Shown: positions 17,685 through 26,837 of the stretch, one piece after another | Layout: every line of letters begins with the position of its first letter | Numbering within the stretch: position 1 is the stretch's first letter | Assembly: GCA_000514715.1 (NCBI GenBank) | Contig: KI911459.1 | Location: 1 to 64,000, forward strand | Length of the DNA: 64,000 nt | Source of the DNA: Streptomyces sp. CNH099 | Lineage (GTDB): Bacteria; Actinomycetota; Actinomycetes; Streptomycetales; Streptomycetaceae | Reading direction: 5' to 3' | The notes under the pieces: generated by a model | Told to the model about the DNA's origin: nothing | The model's input: the letters and a program-made list of their open reading frames with translations, nothing else | The model's database searches: none | Made by a program: the position numbers and the translations under genes

Positions 17685-20060
17685 GTGACGGAACAGGCCG
17701 CCCCCCACCGGTTCGTCGGCAGGAGCCGCGAGCTCGACGCCCTGCGTGCCGACATCGCCCGCGCCGGTCTCGACACCCTCGCCGGCCGCCCCGCGCCCCG
17801 CAGCCGGGTGCTGCTCATCGCCGGGCGCCCGGGCTCCGGGCGCAGCGCGCTCGCCGCCGAGCTGGCCCGCACCGTCGCGGCCGACTACCCCGGCGGCGTC
17901 CACACCGCGCGGCTCTCCGCCCCCGGCGGCGAGGCGGTGCCGCTGGAGCGGGCCGTACGCGACCTGCTCGACGCCCTCGGCGTGCCGCCGGTCGCAGGCA
18001 GAGGGCCCGCGCACCTCGCCGCCGAGCTGCGCACCGCGCTGGCGGAGCGCTCGGCGGTGCTCGTGCTCGACGACGTCACCGACCCCGAACAGCTGCTGGA
18101 GCTGGTCCCCGAGTCGCGCGACTGCCTCGTCGTCGCCGTCGCCGAGGGCCCGCTGAAGGGCGTGCCGGACGTACGGCCGTGCACCCTCGGCGGGCTGGAG
18201 CCCGCGGCGGCGCTGGCGCTGGTCGCCTCGTACGCGGGGGAGACGCGGATCGCCTGCGACCCGGAGGCCACCCACGTGCTGGCCGAGGAGTGCGCCGGCC
18301 ACCCCGCGGCGCTGGTGCTGGCCGGCGGCTGGCTCGCCGGGCACCCGCAGGCGTGCGTCGCCGACGCCGTACGGGAGCTGCGCCGCAAGGGCGGGACCAC
18401 CGAGGGGTCCGCCGGGCGGCCGTCCGGCCCGAAGGCGCTGGCGCGGGCGTTCCGGTTCGTATACGACTCCCTGCCGCCGCCCGTCGCGCAGCTGCTGCGG
18501 CTGCTGCCGCTGGCGCCCGCCGGGCTCGTCGACGCCCACTCCGCCGCCGCGCTCGCCGGCTGCACGGTCGCCGCGGCCCGCACCACCCTCGCGGACTGCG
18601 CCGGCCAGGGGCTGCTGCGTCCCGTACCGGAACCGGCGGAGGCCGGCCTCACGCAGTACGAGGTGCCCGGCTGCCTGCAGCCGCTGCTGCGCGAGGCGCT
18701 GGAGACCGGGGCGGGGGCCGAGGAGGTGCAGCTCGCCCGGGCCCGGATGCTGGAGCGGTACGTACGCCTGCTGCAGTCCTGCCGGGCCGTCACCGAGCCC
18801 GCCGGCTCGGCGGTGCACGCGCGGCTCGCGGGGCTGCCGCGGGCGCTGCGCTTCCCGTCGCCGGAGGCCGCCGCGGCGTGGCTGCGCAGCCGGCTGCCGA
18901 CGCTGCTGGCCGCGGCCCGGATGGCCGTCGCCGACGGGGAGCTGGACACGCTGGCGCGGCGGCTGGTCGCCGCGCTGTCGCGGGCGCTGGCCGCGCACCG
19001 GGGCGAGGCGGACGCCGCGCCCGAGCAGTACCGGCTGCACGAACTGGTGCTGGGCGTTGCCGAGCGGCGGGGGCTGGTGTGGGAGAAGGCGGCGGCGCTG
19101 CTCAACCTCGGCGACCTGGACCTGCGCGCGGACCGGCCCCGGGAGGCGCTCGGGCGGTACCGGGAGGCGCTGGCCGCGGCGCGCAGGGCGCGGGATCCGC
19201 AGCCGGTGGGGCGGGCGCTGGAGTCGGTCGGGGCGGCGTACCAGGAGCTGCGGGACTGGGGGCGGGCGGCGGACTGGTTCGGGCGGGCCCTGTCGCTGCG
19301 GCAGACGCGCGGCGAGCTGGCCGACGAGGCGCGGCTGCGGGCGCGGCTCGGCGCGGTGCACACGTACGCCGGGGCCTGGGGCTGGGCGCTGCGCGAGTGG
19401 CGCGGGTCGGCGGCGGCCCACCGCAGGCTCGGGGACGTCGCCGGGCAGGCGCGGGCGCTGGGCGAGGTGGCGCGGGTGCAGCAGTACGCGGGGTACCCGC
19501 GGGAGGCGCTCAGGACGTGCACCCGGGCGATGGAGGCAGCGCGGGTCTCGGGCGACACCGCGCTGCGGGCGGCGGTGCAGCTCCGGCTGGCGGACCTCGT
19601 CGACGGCGCGGGCGACCCGGAGGCGGCGGAGCTGCACCGGGCGGCGGCGGGGCGGCTGGCCGGCCAGGTACCGGAACACGCCGAGGGGCCCGTCGCGGCG
19701 GTCGTGCCGGAACCCGTGGCGCAGCCGCAGCCGCAGCCGGAACCGCAACCGCAACCGCAACCGCCAACGGAACCGGAGCCGCAGCCGGAGCCCGCGCCCG
19801 GGTCCGGCTCCGTGCCCGCCGCGGAGCCGGTCTCGGCGCAGACGACCGCGCCGGACCGCGCGGCCGGCGCGGCCCCGGACGACGGCGGGGAGCGCGTGCC
19901 GGCGGCAGAGCCGGAGGCCGCCGCCGGGCCCGGTCCGGAGACCGAGCCGGACACCCCCGCGGAGCCCGCGGCGGAGCCCGTCGAGGTCGCCGCGGAGACC
20001 GTCTCCGAGGAGCGTCCGAAGACGGGCCCGGCACCCCGTCCAGCCGCCGCCGACCTGTGA
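17685..20060 (+). CDS. P-loop/TPR protein (NB-ARC-like ATPase with degenerate Walker A)
   Basis: This 791-residue protein resembles the ATPase-TPR half of SARP/STAND regulators but lacks a DNA-binding domain. HRFVGRSRELDALR starts the NTPase, followed by the P-loop GRPGSGRS at residues 47-54, where the catalytic Lys is Arg53. Walker B VLVLDDVTD is near residue 128. Winged-helix-like and TPR repeats fill about 250-640. From about 668 the chain is Pro/Gln/Glu repeats and Ala/Glu-rich disorder. The Arg makes normal ATP hydrolysis doubtful. It stands alone between the Nudix gene and ald. Role unknown; STAND-type signalling is inference. Confidence 0.85.
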   Translation: MTEQAAPHRFVGRSRELDALRADIARAGLDTLAGRPAPRSRVLLIAGRPGSGRSALAAELARTVAADYPGGVHTARLSAPGGEAVPLERAVRDLLDALGVPPVAGRGPAHLAAELRTALAERSAVLVLDDVTDPEQLLELVPESRDCLVVAVAEGPLKGVPDVRPCTLGGLEPAAALALVASYAGETRIACDPEATHVLAEECAGHPAALVLAGGWLAGHPQACVADAVRELRRKGGTTEGSAGRPSGPKALARAFRFVYDSLPPPVAQLLRLLPLAPAGLVDAHSAAALAGCTVAAARTTLADCAGQGLLRPVPEPAEAGLTQYEVPGCLQPLLREALETGAGAEEVQLARARMLERYVRLLQSCRAVTEPAGSAVHARLAGLPRALRFPSPEAAAAWLRSRLPTLLAAARMAVADGELDTLARRLVAALSRALAAHRGEADAAPEQYRLHELVLGVAERRGLVWEKAAALLNLGDLDLRADRPREALGRYREALAAARRARDPQPVGRALESVGAAYQELRDWGRAADWFGRALSLRQTRGELADEARLRARLGAVHTYAGAWGWALREWRGSAAAHRRLGDVAGQARALGEVARVQQYAGYPREALRTCTRAMEAARVSGDTALRAAVQLRLADLVDGAGDPEAAELHRAAAGRLAGQVPEHAEGPVAAVVPEPVAQPQPQPEPQPQPQPPTEPEPQPEPAPGSGSVPAAEPVSAQTTAPDRAAGAAPDDGGERVPAAEPEAAAGPGPETEPDTPAEPAAEPVEVAAETVSEERPKTGPAPRPAAADL

Positions 20061-20200
20061 ATCCATCGACACATCGCAGAAATCTGCCTGTTTCAAAGGC
20101 TGGACTCGGAGGATTCCTTCATTTAAGAATGGCCAGGCCGCGGCGGACACCCCGACCGGGGCCTGACGAGATCCCCTCACCCCAAGGACCGTGATCCATC

Positions 20201-21316
20201 GTGAAGGTCGGAATCCCACGCGAGGTCAAGAACAACGAGTTCCGGGTGGCCATCACGCCTGCCGGAGTCCACGAGCTGGTCCGCCACCGCCATGAGGTAT
20301 TCGTGGAGCAGGGCGCCGGCCTCGGCTCTTCCATCTCCGACGAGGAGTACGTCGCGGCCGGGGCGGAGATCCTGCCCGCCGCCGACGACGTGTGGGCCGC
20401 CGCCGACCTCGTGCTGAAGGTCAAGGAGCCGGTCGCGGAGGAGTACCACCGCCTGCGCAAGGACCAGGTGCTCTTCACCTACCTCCACCTCGCCGCTTCC
20501 CGCCCGTGCACCGAAGCGCTGCTGGAGTCCGGCACCACCGCCGTCGCGTACGAGACGGTGGAGACCGCCGACCGGCAACTGCCGCTGCTCGCCCCGATGT
20601 CGGAGGTCGCCGGCCGGCTCGCCCCGCAGGTCGGCGCGTACCACCTGATGCGCTCGCAGGGCGGTCGCGGCGTGCTGCCGGGCGGCGTGCCGGGCGTGGT
20701 GCCCGGGCAGGCCGTCGTGATCGGCGGCGGCGTCTCCGGCTGGAACGCCACGCAGATCGCCGTCGGCATGGGCTTCCACGTCACGCTGCTCGACACCGAC
20801 GTGCGCAAGCTGCGCGAGGCCGACAAGGTCTTCGGCACGCGGGTGCGCACCCTCGCCTCCAGCGCCTACGCGCTCGGGCAGGCCGTCCTGGACGCCGACC
20901 TGGTGATCGGCGCGGTGCTCATCCCCGGCGCGAAGGCCCCGAAGCTCGTCGACAACGAGCTGGTGTCGCGGATGAAGCCGGGAAGTGTGCTTGTCGACAT
21001 CGCGATCGACCAGGGCGGCTGCTTCGCCGACTCGCGCCCGACCACGCACGCGGAGCCGACCTTCCGGGTGCACGACTCGGTCTTCTACTGCGTCGCCAAC
21101 ATGCCCGGCGCGGTGCCCAACACGTCCACGTACGCGCTCACCAACGCCACCCTGCCGTACATCGTCAAGCTCGCGAACCTCGGCTGGCGGGCGGCGCTGC
21201 GTGCCGATCCGGCGCTGGCCCACGGCCTCAACACGCACGAAGGACAGGTCGTTTACGGTCCCGTGGCGGAGGCGCACGGTCTTCCGGCGGCCGAACTCGC
21301 GCGCGTGCTGGGCTGA
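20201..21316 (+). CDS. ald: Alanine dehydrogenase
   Basis: The 371-residue enzyme interconverts L-alanine and pyruvate plus ammonia with NAD. It has the family start MKVGIPREVKNNEFRVA, the active-site Lys in VLKVKEPVAEEY, the catalytic His in LFTYLHLAA, the Rossmann motif GGGVSGWNAT and the PGAVPNTSTYALTN signature. GTG 20201 is the start. The 140 bp upstream are less GC-rich than average and probably hold its promoter, though no clear hexamers were found. Confidence 0.96.
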   Translation: MKVGIPREVKNNEFRVAITPAGVHELVRHRHEVFVEQGAGLGSSISDEEYVAAGAEILPAADDVWAAADLVLKVKEPVAEEYHRLRKDQVLFTYLHLAASRPCTEALLESGTTAVAYETVETADRQLPLLAPMSEVAGRLAPQVGAYHLMRSQGGRGVLPGGVPGVVPGQAVVIGGGVSGWNATQIAVGMGFHVTLLDTDVRKLREADKVFGTRVRTLASSAYALGQAVLDADLVIGAVLIPGAKAPKLVDNELVSRMKPGSVLVDIAIDQGGCFADSRPTTHAEPTFRVHDSVFYCVANMPGAVPNTSTYALTNATLPYIVKLANLGWRAALRADPALAHGLNTHEGQVVYGPVAEAHGLPAAELARVLG

Positions 21317-21373
21317 TTTCGCGCAGGTGCGCGGCACATCGACCACACCGGCGACACTGTCAACTGCACATCA

Positions 21374-21406
21374 CCGGCCGAACCTTGTCACCAGGGGTTC
21401 GGCCGG
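21374..21406 (+). terminator. Candidate hairpin terminator after ald
   Basis: A perfect 11-bp stem (21374-21384 with 21396-21406) over an 11-nt loop lies 58 nt after the ald stop. It lacks a T tract, as is common for Streptomyces terminators. Confidence 0.6.
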
Positions 21407-21481
21407 GCGCCACGCCGTCGTGCGGCGTGCCCGAAGTGGTGTTCCACACCCGACACATCGTGCTCTGTCTGCGGGATTGTG

Positions 21482-21511
21482 TTGCTGCGGGACCCCGACA
21501 CGCCATAGAGT
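21482..21511 (+). promoter_or_regulatory. Promoter of the parA-like gene
   Basis: TTGCTG (21482-21487) and TAGAGT (21506-21511) with an 18-bp spacer form a plausible HrdB-type promoter about 70 nt before the GTG start. The transcript would carry AAGGAGG at 21566-21572. Confidence 0.55.
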
Positions 21512-21583
21512 CGCCAATCGTCGGCATGGTGCCACGCTGACCAATCGAGAAGTGCCCTGGTCACCAAGGAGGTAGGACGACTT

Positions 21584-22768
21584 GTGAATGAGTCGACATT
21601 TGCTCCCGGGGGTGGTCGTCCAGGCACGCCTGCGCGGGGCCACGTTCCTCCGGGGGTGGAGGCGCCTGTCGGCTCCGTCGCCGTCCACACCTTCTCGGCA
21701 CACGCACACCAGGGCGGAAACGCATACCAGAGCATGGACGGTCATCACGTGAACGCCATGACCGGCAGCCAGGGCGGCGGCGAGGACACCACCCGTCTCG
21801 CCGCATCCGCCGCCTCCGACTTCGAGGACCTGTCAGAAGGTCACTTCTACGATCCGGACGCGGACTACGAGCCGGATCCCGAGTACGCCGCGACCCTCGC
21901 CCCGGACGCCGCCCGGCAGCGCCGGGAGCGCATCGGCCCCACGGGCCGCCCGCTGCCGTACTTCCCCATCCCGGGCCCGGTCACCGACCACGGCCCGGCG
22001 AAGGTCATCGCCATGTGCAACCAGAAGGGCGGCGTCGGCAAGACCACGTCCGCCATCAACCTGGGCGCGGCGCTGGCCGAGTACGGCCGCCGCGTGCTGC
22101 TCGTGGACTTCGACCCGCAGGGCGCCCTCTCCGTCGGCCTCGGCGTCAACCCCATGGAACTGGACCTCACGGTCTACAACCTGCTCATGGAGCGGGGCAT
22201 GGCGGCCGACGAGGTGCTGCTCAAGACGGCCGTGCCTAACATGGACCTGCTCCCCAGCAACATCGACCTCTCCGCCGCCGAGGTGCAGCTGGTGAGCGAG
22301 GTGGCCCGGGAGCAGACGCTGCAGCGCGCGCTGAAGCCGCTGCTGGCCGAGTACGACTACGTCGTCATCGACTGCCAGCCGTCGCTGGGGCTGCTCACGG
22401 TCAACGCGCTGACCGCGGCGCACAAGGTGATCGTGCCGCTGGAGTGCGAGTTCTTCGCGCTGCGCGGGGTCGCGCTGCTCACCGAGACGATCGAGAAGGT
22501 CCAGGAGCGGCTCAACCCCGACCTGGAGCTGGACGGCATCCTCGCCACGATGTACGACTCGCGGACCGTGCACAGCCGCGAGGTGCTGGCGCGCGTCGTC
22601 GAGGCGTTCGACGACCACGTCTACCACACGGTCATCGGGCGCACCGTCCGCTTCCCCGAGACCACCGTGGCCGGCGAGCCCATCACCTCGTACGCGTCGA
22701 ACTCCGTGGGCGCGGCCGCCTACCGCCAGCTCGCCAGGGAGGTGCTCGCCCGGTGCCACGCCGAGTGA
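21584..22768 (+). CDS. ParA/Soj-family ATPase
   Basis: This 394-residue protein is a chromosome partition-type ATPase. A disordered N-terminal extension of about 140 residues precedes the deviant Walker A KGGVGKTT at 148-155. Then come LVDFDPQGALSVGLG, VVIDCQPSLGLLTVNAL and a PLECEFFALRG segment. GTG 21584 has a strong AAGGAGG 11 nt upstream. It is not the oriC-linked parA (no parB follows). It is the paralogue that sits with scpA and scpB in actinobacteria, and the next gene overlaps its stop. Confidence 0.93.
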   Translation: MNESTFAPGGGRPGTPARGHVPPGVEAPVGSVAVHTFSAHAHQGGNAYQSMDGHHVNAMTGSQGGGEDTTRLAASAASDFEDLSEGHFYDPDADYEPDPEYAATLAPDAARQRRERIGPTGRPLPYFPIPGPVTDHGPAKVIAMCNQKGGVGKTTSAINLGAALAEYGRRVLLVDFDPQGALSVGLGVNPMELDLTVYNLLMERGMAADEVLLKTAVPNMDLLPSNIDLSAAEVQLVSEVAREQTLQRALKPLLAEYDYVVIDCQPSLGLLTVNALTAAHKVIVPLECEFFALRGVALLTETIEKVQERLNPDLELDGILATMYDSRTVHSREVLARVVEAFDDHVYHTVIGRTVRFPETTVAGEPITSYASNSVGAAAYRQLAREVLARCHAE

Positions 22769-23502
22769 GCCTGCCCGGGGCCGACGAACTATTCCGCACC
22801 ACCGGGGGGACCGCGCTCCAGTCGTCCACACCGCAGTCGGACCGGCAGCGGGCCAACGGCGAGGCGACCGGCGGTACGCCGCGCGTGCCGGCGCCGAGCC
22901 GGGAGAGCGACTCGGAGGCCGTGGCGGCCGGTTCGGAGGCGGAGTCCGGCGCGGACGCCGGGGAGGCGGGCGCGGAGGACTCCGGTGGCTCCGGCGGCGA
23001 TCCGGGCGCCGGCCCGCGGGACGCGCGCGGGGGGTCCGGCGGCAAGGCCGGCCCGGCGGCTCCGGCGGGCGGCACGCGCCCGGCCGGCGGGCCCGCCCGG
23101 CGGGACCCGGAGGCGACGGAGCACGGCGGCCGGGAGCCGGGCGCGGACACCGGTCCCGGCGGCCGGACCCGGCAGGACGAGCGCGAGCCGGGCGCCCAGG
23201 CGCGTACGAAGTCCGCGCGGCAGAGCGGCGGTTCGGCCGCGGCCGCCCAGCCCAGACGCGGCCGGGGCCGCGGCGCGGCCCGGCGGCCCAGCGGCCGGGA
23301 GCGGCACGACGAGAAGATCACGGTCTACGTCTCCGCCGAGGAGTTGATGGACCTGGAGCACGCCCGGCTCGTGCTCCGCGGCGACCACGGCCTGGCGGTG
23401 GACCGCGGCCGCATCGTCCGCGAGGCCGTCGCGGTGGTCCTGGCCGACCTGGAGTCGCGCGGCGACGCGAGCATCCTCGTACGCCGCCTGCGCGGCCGCT
23501 GA
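22765..23502 (+). CDS. Basic protein with ribbon-helix-helix-like C-terminal domain
   Basis: The 245-residue product has a long Gly/Ala/Pro/Arg-rich disordered region up to about residue 183. A compact conserved domain follows: DEKITVYVSAEELMDLEHARLVL, then DRGRIVREAVAVVLADLE. One beta strand followed by two helices resembles ribbon-helix-helix DNA-binding proteins. GTG 22765 overlaps the parA-like stop (GTGA); GTG 22753 is also in frame. A tail-plus-RHH protein beside a ParA ATPase recalls ParG-type partition adaptors, an inference needing test. Confidence 0.8.
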   Translation: MSLPGADELFRTTGGTALQSSTPQSDRQRANGEATGGTPRVPAPSRESDSEAVAAGSEAESGADAGEAGAEDSGGSGGDPGAGPRDARGGSGGKAGPAAPAGGTRPAGGPARRDPEATEHGGREPGADTGPGGRTRQDEREPGAQARTKSARQSGGSAAAAQPRRGRGRGAARRPSGRERHDEKITVYVSAEELMDLEHARLVLRGDHGLAVDRGRIVREAVAVVLADLESRGDASILVRRLRGR

Positions 23503-23623
23503 CGCCGGCGCCCGTACGTCCGCCGGCACCGGCCGGCACCGCCCCCGTCCGCCGCCCGGCCGTACCGGGCGACCGCGCCGCCGCCCCGCCGGACGGAAAC
23601 CGGGCGCGCGCCGCTCCGGGCGA

Positions 23624-23629
23624 TACGCT
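23624..23629 (+). promoter_or_regulatory. Candidate -10 element of scpA
   Basis: TACGCT ends 7 nt before ATG 23637 with no Shine-Dalgarno site in between, so scpA may start a leaderless scpAB mRNA. Confidence 0.45.
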
Positions 23630-23636
23630 GCGAGCG

Positions 23637-24929
23637 ATGGACGACAGGCACGACGACCCGCAGCGCCCCGCGCGTACCGCCCGGCGCTCCCTCGGCCGCG
23701 GCCCCGGGGTCGCCGCGACGCCCACCAGGCCCGCTCCGCCGCCCGCCGACCCGGATCCGGTGCGGGAGCCGTTCCCCGAGCCGATGCCCCTGCCGCAGCC
23801 GGACCCGGCGCCCGTGCCCGGGCGGCCGGAGCCGTCCCCGCTGCCCATCCCGGGGCCCGCCCCGCGCCCCGACGAGCCGAGCCCGGCCCCGGAGCCGGGT
23901 CCGGGCGAGCCCGAGCCGGAGCCGGAGACCGAGCCCGCGCCGGCGGGTCCCGGCGGCGCGGACCCGGACGAGGTGCCGGACGAGACGCCGGACGAGGACC
24001 CCGCCCCGGAGAACCGCCCCGGGCCCGACCCCGGCCCGGCGGCCGGCACGGACCCGGCAGCGGACCCGGACGCCGACCCCGACGACGGCGCCTTCCGGGT
24101 CCGCCTCGCCAACTTCGAGGGCCCCTTCGACCTCCTCCTGCAGCTCATCTCGAAGCACAAGCTGGACGTCACCGAGGTCTCCCTGCACCGCGTCACCGAC
24201 GACTTCATGGCCCACATCCGCGCCATGGGCCCCGACTGGGACCTCGACCAGACCACCGAGTTCCTCGTCGTCGCCGCGACCCTCCTCGACCTCAAGGCCG
24301 CCCGCCTGCTGCCCGCCGCCGAGGTCGAGGACGAGGAGGACCTCGCGCTGCTGGAGGCCCGCGACCTGCTGTTCGCGCGGCTGCTGCAGTACCGCGCGTA
24401 CAAGGAGATAGCGGGCATCTTCCAGCGCCGGCTGGCGGACGAGTCGCTGCGCCACCCCCGTACCGTCGGGCTGGAGCCGCACCACGCGGCGCTGCTGCCC
24501 GAGGTGGTCATCAGCATCGGCCCGGAGGGCTTCGCCCGGCTCGCGGTCAAGGCGATGCAGCCGAAGCCCGTGCCCCAGGTCTACGTCGAGCACATCCACG
24601 CCCCGCTCGTCAGCGTCCAGGAGCAGGCGCAGGTCGTGGTCGAGCGGCTGCGCGCACACGGCGCCGTGAGTTTCCGGGAGCTGATCGCCGACGCCCCGGA
24701 CCCGCTGACCGTCGTGGCCCGGTTCCTGGCGCTGCTGGAGCTGTACCGGGAGCGGGCGGTGGCGCTGGACCAGGAGGGGGCGTTGGAGCCGCTGACGGTG
24801 CGGTGGACGGGGCAGGAGGACGTGGTGCCGGTGGTGACCGACGAGTTCGACACGGCGCCCGCCGCCGCGGACGACGGCGGCGGCAACGGCCGGGGCGCAG
24901 GCGCAGGCGAAGGCGAGGACGGGCGATGA
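23637..24929 (+). CDS. scpA: Segregation and condensation protein A
   Basis: ScpA is the kleisin of the bacterial SMC condensin. The 430-residue protein has an unusually long Pro/Glu-rich N-terminal extension of about 150 residues. The conserved core then begins FRVRLANFEGPFDLLLQLISKHKLDV and continues TTEFLVVAATLLDLKAARLLP. The C-terminal winged-helix region (VSFRELIADAPDPLTVVARFLALLEL) binds SMC. Usual ScpA length is about 250-280 residues, so the extension is the unusual part. Its stop overlaps the scpB ATG. Confidence 0.94.
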   Translation: MDDRHDDPQRPARTARRSLGRGPGVAATPTRPAPPPADPDPVREPFPEPMPLPQPDPAPVPGRPEPSPLPIPGPAPRPDEPSPAPEPGPGEPEPEPETEPAPAGPGGADPDEVPDETPDEDPAPENRPGPDPGPAAGTDPAADPDADPDDGAFRVRLANFEGPFDLLLQLISKHKLDVTEVSLHRVTDDFMAHIRAMGPDWDLDQTTEFLVVAATLLDLKAARLLPAAEVEDEEDLALLEARDLLFARLLQYRAYKEIAGIFQRRLADESLRHPRTVGLEPHHAALLPEVVISIGPEGFARLAVKAMQPKPVPQVYVEHIHAPLVSVQEQAQVVVERLRAHGAVSFRELIADAPDPLTVVARFLALLELYRERAVALDQEGALEPLTVRWTGQEDVVPVVTDEFDTAPAAADDGGGNGRGAGAGEGEDGR

Positions 24930-25663
24930 GCGACGCAGTGACCGACGCGACGGACGGGACGGCCGCACCGGACGCGGCGAACGGGACGGGCGCACCGGAC
25001 GCGGCGGACGCCGCCAACGCGGCTGACGCGCCGGACCCGGCGGCCCCGCAGCCGCAGCCCGGCGAGCCGCCCGCGAACCCCGCCGCCGAGCTGCCGCTGC
25101 GCCCGGCCCTCGAAGCCGTTCTCATGGTCGTCGACGAGCCCGTCACCGCCGAGCACCTGGCCAAGGTCCTCGACCGCCGCCCCCGCGAGATCGCCGACGC
25201 CCTGCGCGAGCTGTCCGACGAGTACACCGTCCAGGGCCGCGGCTTCGACCTGCGCCACGTCGCCGGCGGCTGGCGCTTCTACACCCGCGCCGCGTACGCG
25301 CCCGCCGTCGAGGGCTTCGTGCTCGACGGCCAGCAGTCCCGGCTCACCCAGGCCGCGCTGGAGACCCTCGCGGTCGTCGCGTACCGCCAGCCGGTCTCCC
25401 GCTCCCGCGTCTCCGCGGTCCGCGGCGTCAACTGCGACGGCGTCATGCGCACGCTGCTCCAGCGCGGGCTCATCGAGGAGGCGGGCACGGAGGACGGAAC
25501 AGGTGCGATCCTGTACAGGACGACGAACTACTTCCTGGAGCGGATGGGCCTGCGCGGCCTGGACGAACTCCCCGAGCTGGCCCCGTTCCTCCCGGACGCG
25601 GACGCGGTGGAGGGCGAGTCCCAGGAGGGCGTCCCGTCGTTCGACGTGGACGACGACACCTGA
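24926..25663 (+). CDS. scpB: Segregation and condensation protein B
   Basis: ScpB dimerises and binds ScpA to regulate SMC. The 245-residue protein has an Ala/Asp/Pro-rich N-terminus of about 50 residues, then two winged-helix domains: LEAVLMVVDEPVTAEHLAKVL and SRLTQAALETLAVVAYRQPVSRS, with the YRTTNYFLERMGLRGLDELP end. ATG 24926 overlaps scpA by 4 nt, so the two subunits are made together. Confidence 0.94.
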   Translation: MSDAVTDATDGTAAPDAANGTGAPDAADAANAADAPDPAAPQPQPGEPPANPAAELPLRPALEAVLMVVDEPVTAEHLAKVLDRRPREIADALRELSDEYTVQGRGFDLRHVAGGWRFYTRAAYAPAVEGFVLDGQQSRLTQAALETLAVVAYRQPVSRSRVSAVRGVNCDGVMRTLLQRGLIEEAGTEDGTGAILYRTTNYFLERMGLRGLDELPELAPFLPDADAVEGESQEGVPSFDVDDDT

Positions 25664-25690
25664 CCAACCAAGGGACTGACGGAAAGCTCG

Positions 25691-26713
25691 ATGCGAAGCA
25701 GCGGCGGCAGGAACAGCAGGAAGCCCTCGGGCTCCGACTCCCGGGGAGCGGGCGGCAAGCGCGGCGCCCCACAGCGCGGTCAGGGCCGCCCCCGCCCCGA
25801 GGAGCGGCGGTACGAGAAGTCCGGCACCCCCCAGGGCGGCCGCCCCGGGGCCCCGGGGAAGGGGGGCCGGGGGCGCGGCGGCGCGCCGGGCCGGCCCGGG
25901 CGCTCCCGCGAGTACGACGCGCAGCTGGAGGAGCGGGCCAGGGCCCGGCACCCGGGGGCGCAGCGCAAGCTGCCGAAGACGTTCGGCGAGCCCGAGGGCG
26001 AGCGGCTGCAGAAGGTGCTGGCACGGGCCGGCATGGGGTCGCGGCGTGCCTGCGAGGAGCTGATCGACCAGGCGCGGGTCGAGGTCAACGGGCGCGTCGT
26101 CACCGAGCAGGGGCTGCGCGTCGACCCGGAGAAGGACGAGATCAAGGTCGACGGGCTGACCGTGGCCACGCAGTCGTACCTGTTCTTCGCCCTCAACAAG
26201 CCCGTCGGCGTCGTCTCCTCGATGGACGACCCGGAGGGCCGGCAGAACCTCGGCGACTACGTCGACAACCGCGAGACGCGGCTCTTCCACGTCGGCCGGC
26301 TGGACACCGAGACCGAGGGCATCATCCTGCTCACCAACCACGGCGAGCTGGCCCACCGCCTCACCCACCCCCGCTACGGCGTGAAGAAGACCTACCTCGC
26401 CGCCGTCCAGGGCCCGCTCCCGCGCGACCTCGGCAAGCAGCTGAAGAACGGCGTCCGGCTCGACGACGGCTACGCCAAGGCCGACGACTTCCGGGTGGTT
26501 CAGAACACCGGCAAGAACTACCTCGTCGAGGTGGTGCTGCACGAGGGCCGCAAGCACATCGTGCGGCGGATGCTCGCCGAGGCGGGCTTCCCCGTCGACA
26601 AGCTGGTACGGACCCGCTTCGGCCCGATCGCGCTGGGCGACCAGAAGTCCGGCTGGCTGCGCCGGCTCACCAACACCGAGGTCGGGATGCTGATGCGGGA
26701 GGTCGGGCTCTGA
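25691..26713 (+). CDS. RsuA/RluB-family 23S/16S pseudouridine synthase
   Basis: The 340-residue enzyme starts with about 85 residues rich in Arg, Gly and Ser. An S4 domain follows (ERLQKVLARAGMGSRRACEELI...ARVEVNGRVV), then the catalytic domain with FFALNKPVGVVSS and the nucleophilic Asp in GRLDTETEGIILLTN, and EGRKHIVRRMLAEAGF. RluB-type modification of 23S rRNA is most likely, though RsuA (16S) cannot be excluded. ATG 25691 follows scpB by 27 bp, so it is probably in the same transcript. Confidence 0.92.
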   Translation: MRSSGGRNSRKPSGSDSRGAGGKRGAPQRGQGRPRPEERRYEKSGTPQGGRPGAPGKGGRGRGGAPGRPGRSREYDAQLEERARARHPGAQRKLPKTFGEPEGERLQKVLARAGMGSRRACEELIDQARVEVNGRVVTEQGLRVDPEKDEIKVDGLTVATQSYLFFALNKPVGVVSSMDDPEGRQNLGDYVDNRETRLFHVGRLDTETEGIILLTNHGELAHRLTHPRYGVKKTYLAAVQGPLPRDLGKQLKNGVRLDDGYAKADDFRVVQNTGKNYLVEVVLHEGRKHIVRRMLAEAGFPVDKLVRTRFGPIALGDQKSGWLRRLTNTEVGMLMREVGL

Positions 26714-26825
26714 CGGCCCGGGCCGCCGCGGCGCCCGTGCCTCCTCCCGGCGTGCCTCCTCCCGGCGTGCCTCCCTCGGCGCTGCGCCCGGCGGCCTCCC
26801 CGCGCCCCGCGGGCGGGCCGCCGCG

Positions 26826-26831
26826 TATCCT
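26826..26831 (+). promoter_or_regulatory. Candidate -10 element of tyrA
   Basis: TATCCT ends 6 nt before GTG 26838, fitting a leaderless tyrA transcript. Confidence 0.45.
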
Positions 26832-26837
26832 TGCGCC

